Translations under genes and position numbers: made by a program | Notes under the pieces: generated by a model | Databases searched by the model: none | Told to the model about the DNA's origin: nothing | The model's input: only the letters and a program-made list of their open reading frames with translations | NCBI GenBank assembly: GCA_022835495.1 | Contig: BQOK01000001.1 | Span: forward strand, 2,852,001 to 2,916,000 | DNA from: Oscillospiraceae bacterium | GTDB taxonomy: Bacteria; Bacillota; Clostridia; Oscillospirales; Ruminococcaceae | Length of the DNA stretch: 64,000 nucleotides | Reading direction: 5' to 3' | Shown here: piece after piece, positions 18,771 through 27,986 of the stretch | Position numbering within the stretch: position 1 is the first letter of the stretch | Layout: every line of letters begins with the position of its first letter

Positions 18771-20066
18771 TTGTTGCAGGGTGAACCTGGGCAAAGCCGG
18801 GTCTTCGCCTACAACGGTGAGCAGTACACCCCGCAGACCGGCCTGCAATACCTGCGCGCAAGGCACTACGACCCCCAGCTCGGCGCCTTCACCACCCGCG
18901 ACACCTACCTGGGCGATCTGAAAACGCCCATCTCGCAAAACCGCTACACCTATGCCCACAACAACCCCGTGCGCTATGCCGACCCCAGCGGCCACCGCCT
19001 GGATGTGGACGGCCCACGCGGCCCCGGCACCACCAGCCCCGGCAACATCCGCGACAGCTACAAGCCTGCCCCCAGCCGCCCAAAGCCCAGCGGCGGCGGC
19101 TCCAGCTCCGGCGGCAGCGCCGCGCCCTCGGGCGGCGGCGGTGGAGGCGGGGATGGCGGCGGTGGCCACGAGGAGCCCCCTTACGACCCGTATCAGTTTG
19201 TAAGGCTGTATTATAAAAGCCTTGTAGCTAAAAAGACCGCGCATACGGGCCAAAACTCTATGACCCTGCAGCAATACAAAACCGCTCTCAAAACCACAGC
19301 CAGCCAAACTGTGAAGCAAAAAGAAACTGCTAAGGGCAGCTGGTGGGACAGTACTATCAACTCGGCAAAGGGCCTTGTGGAAAGTGCGGTTCAGCAGGCC
19401 AGTAGTTTTTATCAGAAACACAAAGTGGGGATCAATATCGCGCTTGGCGCCGCAACCATCATTGGTGCTACCGCTCTCACTATTGCAACGGCGGGTTCTG
19501 CGGCGCCGGTAATTGCGCTGACAGCAAAACTAGCACTTGTTGGAAGTGTTGCCGGTGGTAGTGCTGGTGCAATTGTTGGCGGCGTTTCTGCCGCTATATC
19601 AGGGAAGAATGTGGGTGAAGCAGTAGCAGAAGGCTTTGGTTCGGGTGCTGTTTCCGGTGCTGTCAGCGGTGCATTAGCCGCAACTGCCGTAGGGCGCGGC
19701 GGTCAAATAATTGGGAACGCTGCCATTAGCACTACAAGCTATGCCACACAAACAACTTTGAATGGCGGTCAAATATCGGCCGCAGGTGTAACCGTAGCTT
19801 TTATTGGCGGTGTAGTTGCAGGAGCAGTCGGTGGTCCCGGCGCCACCAGTGCTGGTCGGCCCTATAACCAAGTCATCGACCATACTGTACAGAGCATCGC
19901 CCGCGAAGCACGAAGAGCAAATGTTGAGTATGCTGCCAAACAAGTGGCAAGAACTACAGAGTATTTTGTAGAAAAAACGGTTGAACTTGTTGCCAAAGAA
20001 ACTCAAAGTATTCTACAAGGTGCTTTAGTCGGTGGTTTTGCAAATGAAATGGCCGGAAAAGTATAA
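18771..20066 (+). pseudogene. Silent rhs 3' fragment: core, hinge, trunk and a membrane-type tip
   Basis: 431 codons open from [18 protein letters not shown], nearly identical at DNA level to rhs 14661-15080 (core, PSGH, Gly/Ser hinge, PPYDPYQF). It then diverges into another trunk with WWDSTINSAKGLVESAVQQ and repeated Gly/Ala helices, ending IAREARRANVEYAAKQ to NEMAGKV. No ATG, GTG with ribosome site, or signal peptide precedes it. The helical hydrophobic tip and an integral-membrane immunity next door suggest a membrane-acting toxin (inference). About 400 bp of homology would allow replacement of the E5-like tip. Confidence 0.85.
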
Positions 20067-20073
20067 GGAGAAC

Positions 20074-20469
20074 ATGAAATTGAATTATACAGTATTACTT
20101 GGCTACGCTTTTTTAACATTTTTTTATCTTGGTTCTGGTTTCCTTGGTTGTTTATTTGCGGGATACCACTTTGATCGGGAAAACAGAATGACAAATTACG
20201 GAATTTTCAAAGCTATCGTTTTACCTAAGCGCTGGCGCAAGTTTTTCTTTTACTCGGACAAAAAAACGGAATATTTTCTGCAGCGCTCGTAATCGAAGTT
20301 TTAGGTTACATAAACCTTTTCATGCTTTTATTTGCAAAAATATTTTTTATTCGCAACTTTCAAACATTCCGCCTTTTGTGGGCGATAAGTCATTTAATTA
20401 TATTTGCTTTACTCGGCGTAATGGATATAATCATACACATTCACAAAAGAAAGCATAGGTCTGCTAAAT
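20074..20469 (+). pseudogene. Membrane immunity gene, frameshifted copy 1
   Basis: Starts at ATG 20074 or TTG 20080 after AAGGAG. It encodes LLGYAFLTFFYLGSGFLGC, HFDRENRMTNYGIFK and RWRKFFFYSDKK, then shifts frame at an A7 run (20260-20266) and stops at 20292. The intact copy at 33676-34068 has A8 here and continues with two or three more helices. The remaining homologous sequence continues here to about 20469. Either a mutation or a phase-variable homopolymer. Confidence 0.8.
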
Positions 20470-20492
20470 GAGAGGTATGCGGTAACGGTTCT

Positions 20493-20706
20493 GCCGTGCT
20501 GTTTCCTTTTGAATTGATGAAACCCCTTTTCCTCCAACCAAGTATGCCGCATTCAAATGCGGCATACTTGGTTTTACATTTTTGTTCAAATGCCCTCTCT
20601 TGCGGTGGTCAAGTTCACTGCGGTCTACCAATTTGAATACATCCTCCGCGATAACATGGGAAAGCTCACCTATCCGGCCAATAATATGGTAAAATATAAA
20701 TAACAT
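20493..20706 (+). repeat. Cassette-border unit R3
   Basis: Hairpin 20536-20550/20559-20573 in which the R1 pair G-C is replaced by T-A (AGTATGCCGC with GCGGCATACT). The ghost reads YQFEYILRDNMGKLTYP to MVKYK-stop; TGGTAAAAT at 20687-20695. Confidence 0.85.
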
Positions 20707-20745
20707 CAGGAAATAACCCAAACGAGCACAGTTGCTTTCGGCAGC

Positions 20746-21292
20746 TTGGTGCAGGGTGAACCTGAGCAAAGCCGGGGCTTCGCCTACAACGGCGAGCAGT
20801 ACACCCCGCAGACCGGCCTGCAATACCTGCGTGCAAGGCACTACGACCCCCAGCTCGGCGCCTTCACCACCCGCGACACCTACCTGGGCGATCTGAAAAC
20901 GCCCATCTCGCAAAACTGCTACACCTACGCCCACAACAACCCCGTGCGCTATGCCGACCCCAGCGGCCACCGTAGGCACCCCCGTGATCCGTAAAGGCGC
21001 TGTAGATGTCGTTGTCAGCACCCAGGCGCTTGCTGCTGTGCAGGGAGTAGAAATTAAAGAAGTTCGTGTACAAAAAGATGAAGAAGATGCTTATGCGCAA
21101 AGGGAACGCATAGGTAAACAAAAAGGAAAAGCGCCAAGAAGTAACCATGCCCAAAATCAACAATTTGATGCTGTAGAAAAAGAATTAAACTTAACAAAAG
21201 AGCAATCAAGAAAGTTACATGAAGCAATCAGTGGCAAAGGATATAATTATAAAGAGTTACTCGAAATAGCCGAAGATATGTTTGGTAATTGA
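20746..21292 (+). pseudogene. Silent rhs fragment: core joined out of frame to a small tip
   Basis: The core part reads [18 protein letters not shown] to YADPSGHR, then stops at 20994 (RHPRDP). The tip is in another frame: TVGTPVIRKGAVDVVVST, KAPRSNHAQNQQFDAVEKE, LTKEQSRKLHEAISGKGYNY, EDMFGN, stop at 21292. This tip type (Gln-rich entry, LHxxISGxGxxY, MFG end) is familiar from many Rhs proteins but I cannot name its activity. The hinge and trunk are absent. Another decayed copy of the same tip lies at 25858-26060. Confidence 0.75.
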
Positions 21293-21314
21293 CTCCTACG
21301 GGAAAGGGGAAAAG

Positions 21315-21809
21315 ATGGATTTTTTGAATGAATTACTAAATCAGCCTTTGTTGAAAATTGGCAGGGCAAGCGATTTGTTTTGGATGTTGTTTGGAAACTC
21401 TATACTTGATAGCTTTCAAGAAAACAAAACAACAGAAAAATTTGAATATGCTCTCCATTTACAATGTCCCTGGAGAATACGAAGTAAAGGCGACAGTCAA
21501 ATCCAGTTAGCCTCAGATGATATTTATCAACCTACTTCCCTAATAAAGTGGAGCCCCGAATTCGACTGGGATGTACAAGGCAACAATCTATTCGATGAAA
21601 AAGCCCAAAAATTGTTTTCAGATAATAATCTTGTTTTCGTCAAGAGGGTATCTATATCAAAAAACAATGATCTTCAACTAGAATTTTCCAATCACTTAAT
21701 TTTAGAATGTTTTGTGAACACTTCAACGTTTGAAGAATGCTGGAGATTTTTTCGGCAGAATGGAGATAGACATTTAGTTGCAAAGGGAAGCATTTTAGAA
21801 TTTCAATAA
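21315..21809 (+). CDS. Immunity protein, QPLLxxGRAS family, copy 1
   Basis: 164 residues from ATG 21315 (GGAAAGGGG upstream), 22 bases after the tip stop. Hallmarks are NQPLLKIGRASDLFW, LQCPWRI, FDWDVQGNNLFDEK and ECWRFFR. Two paralogues follow at 26081 and 35109. Soluble. Partner of the LHxxISGxG-type tip, supported by the same tip-immunity pairing at 25858-26596. Confidence 0.78.
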   Translation: MDFLNELLNQPLLKIGRASDLFWMLFGNSILDSFQENKTTEKFEYALHLQCPWRIRSKGDSQIQLASDDIYQPTSLIKWSPEFDWDVQGNNLFDEKAQKLFSDNNLVFVKRVSISKNNDLQLEFSNHLILECFVNTSTFEECWRFFRQNGDRHLVAKGSILEFQ

Positions 21810-21830
21810 ATGACCGCACAACCACAACCG

Positions 21831-22456
21831 GAAAACGGCGATCTGCAGGCGGCGTACAGCTACGATGCAAACATGTTGAAGGTGTTCGAGCTGCTGCGCA
21901 AGGAGCGGCCGGGCGCATCGTGGGGCATGGCGCAGCACTGGTGGCCGGGTTCCTTGGAATCATAGGCGGCTCCGCGATCGTCACCGGCGGCGCTGCTGTA
22001 ACCACGACCGGTGTTCTTGCACCTGCCGGCGCGGTCGCCCTTGTCGGCGGCGCCGCAGTTGCCACCGCCGGTGTAGCGGTGGTAGCTTCCGCTACAGCCA
22101 ATATCACTGCCGGTGATCCCAACATTCAGTTTAGTACGGCGCAGGGGAGCGGTGGTTCCGAAAGAGGAACCGAAACTGTAGATGATATTTTAGAAGGTGC
22201 TAAGCCCGGGCGATCGACCAAAGGAAAAACCACTCAATATGAAAAACCCGGGGCATTTGATCAAACATTTGAAGATTTTGATTCTCTTAATCCTTCAAAT
22301 GTTAAAGACATTAGCACAAAATACGGTCCAGGTAAAACAGGAACCTTGCCTGATGGGAGAATAGTTACCGCTCGGCCTGGCAGTTCAGATGGTCGTCCAA
22401 CACTCGAAATCAGGAGTCCTAATGGAAGGGGAATAGAAATTAGATATGGAGAATAG
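21831..22456 (+). pseudogene. Silent rhs fragment: YD piece fused to trunk and a GRPTLEI-type tip
   Basis: 21831-21911 matches rhs near 13980-14060 ([23 protein letters not shown]) and jumps at a shared CCGGGC to the trunk (15446 in rhs), losing about 1.4 kb and the reading frame. The trunk frame ([13 protein letters not shown] onward) continues into VDDILEGAKPGRSTKGK, EDFDSLNPSNVKDISTKYGP, SSDGRPTLEIRSPNGRGIEI, stop at 22456. This tip end recurs in Rhs/CDI toxins; its activity is not assigned here. Confidence 0.75.
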
Positions 22457-22871
22457 AGCAATAGACATGCGGGAAGACTGGGTAAAATTAAAACAATATA
22501 ATATTCCAGAGGGACAGTTCATCGTAACCAACTTCACCCAAAATTCGGAAGGAACAAAAATTATCCTGGACAATGAAAAGGTTATGGTAGAAGTGTTTTT
22601 TGATGGGATACCAATACTGATAAGAAATTCTGTAGAAAATATAAGAATGCGCACTTGGAGTGAAGTTCAGTTAAAGTATCAAGATAAGTTTATATTTCGG
22701 AAAGCTTTTTTCTTTGAAGTAAAAAATTCCGAATTAATAAAGTGGGCTGTTGAAGAAAGCTGTGGATTTTATGAAGAAAGTCAATTAAAGCATTATTCTA
22801 TTGTAACAAGCGAAGAAGTAATTGACGTGCTGGCAACTTTTGAACCAACGGTGCATGTCAATACTTTATAG
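22446..22871 (+). CDS. Immunity protein overlapping the GRPTLEI-type tip
   Basis: 141 residues. The ATG lies inside the last codons of the tip (11-base overlap), so translation is coupled if the tip is expressed. Soluble, with central FEVKNSELIKWAVEES and HYSIVTSEEVIDVLA. Family not recognised; role inferred from the overlap. Confidence 0.72.
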   Translation: MENRAIDMREDWVKLKQYNIPEGQFIVTNFTQNSEGTKIILDNEKVMVEVFFDGIPILIRNSVENIRMRTWSEVQLKYQDKFIFRKAFFFEVKNSELIKWAVEESCGFYEESQLKHYSIVTSEEVIDVLATFEPTVHVNTL

Positions 22872-22940
22872 TAATTAATGAAGCGATAAAATTTTTGTGG
22901 AATGACATTAAGTACGCAGGAGTAGCCAAAGACAATTCTA

Positions 22941-23150
22941 TTGTGCTGTTTCCTTTTGAGTCGCTAAAAGTCTTATCTATCCAACCAAGGATGCCGCATT
23001 CAAATGCGGCATCCTTGGTTGGATATTCTTTTTCAAACGTCCCCTCGGCGTTCAAATCCCCCGCGGTCTAGCAATTTGACTACATCCTCCGCGATAACAT
23101 AAGAAAACTCACCTATCCGGTCAGTAATATGGTAAAATACAAATAACATG
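22941..23150 (+). repeat. Cassette-border unit R4
   Basis: The longest hairpin of the set: 17-bp perfect stem 22981-22997/23006-23022. The ghost reads FDYILRDNIRKLTYP to MVKYK-stop; TGGTAAAAT at 23131-23139. It leads into a core fragment. Confidence 0.87.
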
Positions 23151-23167
23151 TTATTCCCGTCAACTTG

Positions 23168-23760
23168 TTGCAGGGTGAACCTGGGCAAAGCCGGGTCTTC
23201 GCCTGCAACAGCGAGCAGTACAGCAGACCGGCCTGCAATACCTGCGCGCAAGGCACTACGACCCCCAGCTCGGCGCCTTCACCACCCGCGACACCTACCT
23301 GGGCGATCTGAAAACGCCCATCTCGCAAAACCGCTGCACCTACGCCCACAACAACCCCGTGCGCTATGCCGACCCCAGCGGCCACCGCCTGGATGTGGAC
23401 GGCCCACGCGGCCCCGGCACCACCAGCCCCCGCAACCGTTCCATGATCGGTACCGGGGCGGGAGCTTTAACAAACCCGCCTGGGCTTGCTGCCTTGTTGC
23501 GCACCTTGGGTGGAATCACCGATGCGGTGAGCGGATGAAGGCTCTCCCCCTCCAATTGTAAACTATCCTGGAAATGATTCTGCCGTCCCTCCTGGGGAAG
23601 GCTGGGGGTGGCGGGGTCCTGAAGATAAAGGATCCTGGTGCAATCCTAAAACCGGTGAAAATCCACATCCGGATTTAGGGCATCCAGCTCCAGTGGGTCC
23701 GCATTGGGATTATAATTTCAGCGGATATATCCTGATGGCAGTATAGTTCCCAAACTATAA
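23168..23760 (+). pseudogene. Decayed rhs fragment with Ntox37-like tip
   Basis: The core begins LQGEPGQSRVFA but loses 13 bases near 23221 and shifts frame. Core and early hinge DNA continue to about 23430, then an AT-richer tip: VPPGEGWGWRGPEDKGSW, NPHPDLGHPAPVGPHWDY, the motif of polymorphic toxin type 37. A one-base loss near 23727-23733 ends this frame as SGYILMAV, while the next frame supplies the expected end YPDGSIVPKL with stop at 23760. Thus at least two frameshifts make it inactive. Confidence 0.75.
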
Positions 23761-23772
23761 ATGGAGGTAGGC

Positions 23773-24393
23773 ATGCAAGAAAAAGATTGGCGAATTATGA
23801 GCCAAGATTCTTATTTGCAAAACAAAACTTTATATTTGCACAGTTTTGATCAATGGTCTACTCTGTGGGATCATGAGCATTGTGCGTTTTGCTCTGCGAA
23901 ATTCGGCAAAACCAAAGGCGACTTTCACGAGGGGTATTCCACTCTGGATGATTATTACTGGGTTTGTGTTGAATGTTACAGAGATTTCAAAACAATGTTT
24001 TCCTGGCAGGAATTCCAGCCTGATCATTACCCTCTCCACGATTTTAAAGGGATATTAAAAAAAGAGATTGGTTTGCTTCAGGGAAAAGAAATCTATCCAG
24101 CCAAACGAGTTGCCCATTTGCTGCAAAAGTTCACTTTGGATTTTCAATTTATAACTCCCATAGAAATGGTACCCACAATAGTAACATTATCCCCAAGCAA
24201 AGGTCACAACCATAAAATTATTTCGAAAGAGAGTGCCGCTGGCAGGGCCCAAAATGTGCGCGAAGCACTACAAATCATAAAAAGTTACGGCCAAAAATCA
24301 GCAGAAAGAATCATCAGCGAGAATTCCATGTTATGCATTGAACTAGCACAATCGGATTCCAACCACCAGCAAGCTTATAAAACTCCCCACTAA
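23773..24393 (+). CDS. Immunity protein for the Ntox37-like tip
   Basis: 206 residues from ATG 23773 with GGAGG upstream (an ATG at 23761 directly abuts the tip stop). N-terminal half: WRIMSQDSYL, WDHEHCAFCSAKFG, WVCVECYRDFKTMFSW. Four cysteines in two pairs (CAFC and CVEC) may bind zinc. This pattern is commonly seen beside type-37 tips. The C-terminal half after residue ~100 is basic with no recognised domain and may be an acquired extension. Confidence 0.7.
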   Translation: MQEKDWRIMSQDSYLQNKTLYLHSFDQWSTLWDHEHCAFCSAKFGKTKGDFHEGYSTLDDYYWVCVECYRDFKTMFSWQEFQPDHYPLHDFKGILKKEIGLLQGKEIYPAKRVAHLLQKFTLDFQFITPIEMVPTIVTLSPSKGHNHKIISKESAAGRAQNVREALQIIKSYGQKSAERIISENSMLCIELAQSDSNHQQAYKTPH

Positions 24394-24447
24394 ACAAAGC
24401 TGCTGCATTTTAATGCAGCATAGAGTTTCATAAGAAGGGAGAACTAT

Positions 24448-24766
24448 ATGAAAAGTATTTCTATCGCCGCTAATTCTGGACTACACGACTATGAAATAGC
24501 AGATATATATATATATAAATTACAACCAAGCGAATATTTTTTTAAAGATGAAAACTCCCCAGGGGGAACAATTTTTATTACCTGTTCAAAATTTTATTGA
24601 TTTTAAAATTACCCATACAGAGAAATGGGGCAAAGGAAAATATATCTGTTCGTCTGGCATTACACAAAGCCAGGAATCTGATAAGAGCAAATTAGAAATA
24701 CAATTAAACTCCGGTGATGAAATAGAAATATGTTTTTCGACAAAGAACATTGAGAGAAATGAATAG
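24448..24766 (+). pseudogene. Frameshifted small immunity-type gene
   Basis: ATG 24448 after AAGGGA gives MKSISIAANSGLHDYEIADI, then stops at 24600. A shift at the CCCC-A-GGGGG tract (24555-24564) allows continuation as GEQFLLPVQNFIDFKITH to TKNIERNE at 24766, about 105 residues in total. Soluble; family unknown. Confidence 0.6.
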
Positions 24767-24881
24767 GCATAAAAGTGCGCATGGAATCTCTCTCACTCAA
24801 TATAACAAAATCCATAGCGGAAGCCCCACTATTATTTCCCCTCTGGCTGTGGCCTTTCGCAGAAAGGTTGCCCATAAATGA
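24765..24881 (+). pseudogene. Toxin-tail stub upstream of Imm53
   Basis: An open frame reading HKSAHGISLTQYNKIHSGSP then AVAFRRKVAHK, whose TGA overlaps the Imm53 ATG (ATGA). Interpreted as the last ~38 residues of a deleted tip. Confidence 0.55.
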
Positions 24882-25165
24882 GTAATATAAAATGGCTTGA
24901 AAACTGGTATAAACATCATTGCAATGGTCAGTGGGAACATTTATATGGAATTAAAATTGAAACATTGGATAATCCAGGCTGGCATGTCGAAATCAATTTA
25001 AACGAAACTGAATACGTTAATTTGAAACAAAAAAATTCAATCCGAGATATGGGGAGTAATGACTGGATCAACTGTTCAATTGTTGATGGAACCTTTAATG
25101 GGTATGGAGATTGTATGAAATTAGAAGAAATCATTGAAACCTTTAAAGAATGGGTTGGTAATTAG
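24878..25165 (+). CDS. Imm53 family immunity protein
   Basis: 95 residues. WLENWYKHHCNGQWEHLYGI, IETLDNPGWHVEINL, SNDWINCSIVDGTF and the C-terminal EEIIETFKEWVGN match Imm53 (PF15580) over the full usual length. Cytoplasmic inhibitor of a polymorphic toxin. The toxin survives here only as the tail stub that overlaps its start codon. Confidence 0.9.
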   Translation: MSNIKWLENWYKHHCNGQWEHLYGIKIETLDNPGWHVEINLNETEYVNLKQKNSIRDMGSNDWINCSIVDGTFNGYGDCMKLEEIIETFKEWVGN

Positions 25166-25305
25166 AAGCCAAGGCAAAAGCGGAAACCGGGAGCGATGGT
25201 TCTATTTGGTATACGAACGATCACTATTTTAGTCAAACAAATGAAATAAAAGGATTTTTATTATGTATGAAAAAGTCATATGTATTTTGCGCCATAAAAA
25301 TGTAG
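25165..25305 (+). pseudogene. Toxin-tail stub upstream of the SUKH gene
   Basis: The frame reads AKAETGSDGSIWYTNDHYFS and then QTNEIKGFL before drifting into the next gene. The SDGSIWYTNDHY phrase looks like a tip C-terminus. Weak evidence beyond composition and position. Confidence 0.35.
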
Positions 25306-25808
25306 ATTTGACTTCCGGATTAACGCAAGAAGAATTTTCAAAAATAGAAGAATTGTATCATTTTAGATTTCCGCTCCCATTACAACTTTTTCTTAAAGAA
25401 GTCCTTCCGATAGAGAAAGGATTTTATAATTGGAGAGATTTTAGCCCAGGCAATATATCACGCATTACTAACGCTATCGAGTCCCCAAAACGTTTTCTCT
25501 ATCAGAGAACAAATGAAATTGATTGGTGCGATGATTGGGGAAAAGAGCCCAAAAATCTTGAAAACAAAACTAAACTAATAAAGAATAAAATCATTGCCGC
25601 TCCTGATTTGATCCCGATATTCGCTCACCGCTATATGCCTGTTTGCGCTCTGCAAAATCCCCCTGTACTTTCTGTACATGGAGCAGATGTAATTTATTAT
25701 GGTGAAAATTTAGAGAATTATTTGGAAATTGAATTTGGGGATAAAAAGCAAGCTTCTATAAACCTCGAAAATATAGAATATGTTCCTTTTTGGGCAGACT
25801 TGATGTGA
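25263..25808 (+). CDS. SMI1/KNR4 (SUKH) family immunity protein
   Basis: 181 residues from ATG 25263. The SUKH signature appears as LTQEEFSKIEELYHFRFP, LQLFLKEVLPIEKGFYNWRD and later WCDDWGKEPKN. SUKH proteins are a very common nuclease-toxin immunity superfamily. It stands alone; no intact toxin is adjacent. Confidence 0.88.
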   Translation: MYEKVICILRHKNVDLTSGLTQEEFSKIEELYHFRFPLPLQLFLKEVLPIEKGFYNWRDFSPGNISRITNAIESPKRFLYQRTNEIDWCDDWGKEPKNLENKTKLIKNKIIAAPDLIPIFAHRYMPVCALQNPPVLSVHGADVIYYGENLENYLEIEFGDKKQASINLENIEYVPFWADLM

Positions 25809-25857
25809 CCCTTTCATCAGCAAACTTCCACAAGTGAAATAGTATGGCAGGCAGCAT

Positions 25858-26060
25858 GCCCCGCAGACCGGCCTGCAATACCTGCGCGCAAGGTGCCCAC
25901 CCCAGCGGCCACCGTAGGCATCCCCATGATCCTTAAAGGCGCTGTAGAGGTCGTTGTCAGCATCCATGTGCTTGCTGCCGCCCTGCAGGAATATGAAGCC
26001 AAAAGGACCAATTCTCAAACTGAAAAAATATTGGAAATCGCTAAAGACCTGTTTGGTTAA
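25858..26060 (+). pseudogene. Relic of core fused to an LHxxISGxG-type tip
   Basis: A 45-base core remnant ([10 protein letters not shown] in DNA) runs straight into the PSGH-end DNA, then VGIPMILKGAVEVVVSIH, homologous to the junction at 20975 (VGTPVIRKGAVDVVVST). An internal deletion follows, then EKILEIAKDLFG and stop at 26060. Both internal tip and hinge are lost. Confidence 0.72.
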
Positions 26061-26080
26061 TTACTTAAAGGAAGGTTCAT

Positions 26081-26596
26081 ATGCAAAACGCCAAAATAGA
26101 TAATTACTTAAAACTTTTATTGAATCAGCCCCTGCTTGCAATAGGCCGCGCTTCTAATATGCTCTGGGTTGGCTTTGGAAAAGAAATCGAATGCACTAAT
26201 TTTCGAGGACAAAAAGTAAAAAAAAGCTCAATTGCTTTACACGTACAATCGTCATGGAGAATTATCGACACCAAACGGAAAGAAATAATAGTTGCACAAT
26301 CTGATTTTTATTTTCCCAATCGTTTATTAAAAGAAATGGTCGAGTTTAATTGGGACGTTCAAGGCAACAATTTATTTGATGAAAAGTCAAGTAACTGGTT
26401 CAAGCGTACATCGGGAATTTATATATCAAATTACAAAATAAACACCTGGGGAGATTTGCTGTTAATCTTTTCAAACAGTGACGCTCTCGAAGTTTTAATT
26501 AATTCATCCGATGATGCAGAATGTTGGAGACTATTCGAATGTAATAGTGATAAACCTCATTTGGTTGTAACTGGAAAAGGGGTCGGTTTCGAATAA
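26081..26596 (+). CDS. Immunity protein, QPLLxxGRAS family, copy 2
   Basis: 171 residues from ATG 26081 (AAGGAAGG upstream). NQPLLAIGRASNMLW, FNWDVQGNNLFDEK and ECWRLFE place it with 21315 and 35109. Divergence in the middle suggests it inhibits a variant tip. Sits after a decayed tip of the matching type. Confidence 0.78.
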   Translation: MQNAKIDNYLKLLLNQPLLAIGRASNMLWVGFGKEIECTNFRGQKVKKSSIALHVQSSWRIIDTKRKEIIVAQSDFYFPNRLLKEMVEFNWDVQGNNLFDEKSSNWFKRTSGIYISNYKINTWGDLLLIFSNSDALEVLINSSDDAECWRLFECNSDKPHLVVTGKGVGFE

Positions 26597-26887
26597 TCGC
26601 CAAGTATACAGAGGAAACAGCCCAAGCGAATATGCTCACCGCTTCACCCACCGCAGTTGTGGCCAAGGCCCGTGATCTGCATGGTGGCTCAGCCTTTTTT
26701 GAATGTGCCCTCTTTTAGACGTAGAGCCTTGACTAAAGGTGATGATACGGGGACAGGGAATATCTCGCTCCAGGTATAAGGCACCCAGCAAATTTGTAAA
26801 ATTTTTGGTCAAACAAGGATGCCGCGTTCCAATGTGACCTGCCTGTTATGATAGCCGTGGCACCTGCTATAGTGAAATGGAATTAGT
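26597..26887 (+). other. Intercassette region with relics
   Basis: No full gene. The frame AKYTEETAQANMLTASPTAV to ECALF-stop (26602-26718) may be a toxin relic. At 26811-26845 there is half of a border hairpin (CAAGGATGCCGCGTTCCAATG) with its second arm destroyed. Confidence 0.45.
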
Positions 26888-27382
26888 ATGGCTTATATAA
26901 AAAATTCAGATGGAAACCTGAAATTGGAAATAGAATTTTTAAGCAATGACATGCTTAATTATAATCCCCAAAAAAGCAATTGCGAAAATTGGATTCCATT
27001 TACTCTTGGTTTATTTTTGCCGAAGCGACATAAAAAAATTGAGGAAGCTGCTAAGGCGACAATGACAGTTTATGAAATACAAGAATTCCTTCAAAAATTA
27101 GAAGAAGCCCTTGAACAACTAAATAGACAAAATCATTTTTCTAACAGCTTTTGTAGCAGTGAAGCATTTTTTGAAATAAAATTAGAAACGCTTCCAGAAG
27201 ATTCAGTGGTTGAAATCGAGGTATGGATAAATGTAGGAAATCAGACAAAAGGTGAAATTTATGGTTACGATGAAGGAGTAAGGTTTGTTTGTGGTACAAA
27301 GGAATTGTTTGAATTTATCGCTCAGCTCAAAAATGATTTTTCTGATATTATAAATTCTGTAATTTCAAAAACGCAAAAATAG
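26888..27382 (+). CDS. Immunity-type protein, family unknown
   Basis: 164 residues from ATG 26888, starting MAYIKNSDGNLKLEIEF. Acidic, with a helical centre (YEIQEFLQKLEEALEQL) and a strand-rich C-terminal part. No membrane segment. AT-rich like its neighbours. Called an immunity gene only from size, composition and location. Confidence 0.55.
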   Translation: MAYIKNSDGNLKLEIEFLSNDMLNYNPQKSNCENWIPFTLGLFLPKRHKKIEEAAKATMTVYEIQEFLQKLEEALEQLNRQNHFSNSFCSSEAFFEIKLETLPEDSVVEIEVWINVGNQTKGEIYGYDEGVRFVCGTKELFEFIAQLKNDFSDIINSVISKTQK

Positions 27383-27458
27383 TGCATCAGAAAGCCAATT
27401 CTATCGTGCTGTTTCCTTAGAACCTGTGGTGCCAATTGGGTAAGAATAGAAGATTACC

Positions 27459-27986
27459 ATGATTAAATATCGTATTTCAAAATACAATCCTTCTTTCCGA
27501 GGACCAGCCGGAAAATATTTGGAAGATACTTGGACTTCTTATAATGATATTGGCAAAATATATGAAGGGAAAGTATTTTCAAAAAAAGATTACTTAATTA
27601 CAGAAAATCAATATATAAAAGTGTTATTGTTTTTATTAAATTATTTCAATATCAAAAGCATTAAAATAAAGCACTTGGAAAACTATTTTTCTATAAACGA
27701 AATAGAAAGGTTGCTTAAAAAGAAGGGGCTAACTTTAACATCACAGGATAAAATTATAATTTCATCGTTAGCAGATGAGAAAATGGTAGGCATTTCCCAA
27801 TTAGATAATTATTTAAAATTAATATTGCGTGAATGTTTTTGGTGTAAATTAGAGGACGATCTCTCGTTGGTTTCAATTGAGTTTGGGTACGATTTTTACG
27901 TTTATATAACCTGCAACGCTATCGCTAACAATATAATCACTAAATTTTCAAAAGAAAATATATATATTGAGAAATGCATTTCTTAA
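27459..27986 (+). CDS. Immunity-type protein (ISKYNPxFR start)
   Basis: 175 residues from ATG 27459, starting MIKYRISKYNPSFRGP with WTSYNDIGKIYEGKVFS. This N-terminal pattern recurs in small proteins beside Rhs tips, but I have no family name. Upstream (27395-27422) is a remnant of the border block TCGTGCTGTTTCC followed by SLEPVVPIG-stop, perhaps the end of a lost tip. Confidence 0.62.
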   Translation: MIKYRISKYNPSFRGPAGKYLEDTWTSYNDIGKIYEGKVFSKKDYLITENQYIKVLLFLLNYFNIKSIKIKHLENYFSINEIERLLKKKGLTLTSQDKIIISSLADEKMVGISQLDNYLKLILRECFWCKLEDDLSLVSIEFGYDFYVYITCNAIANNIITKFSKENIYIEKCIS

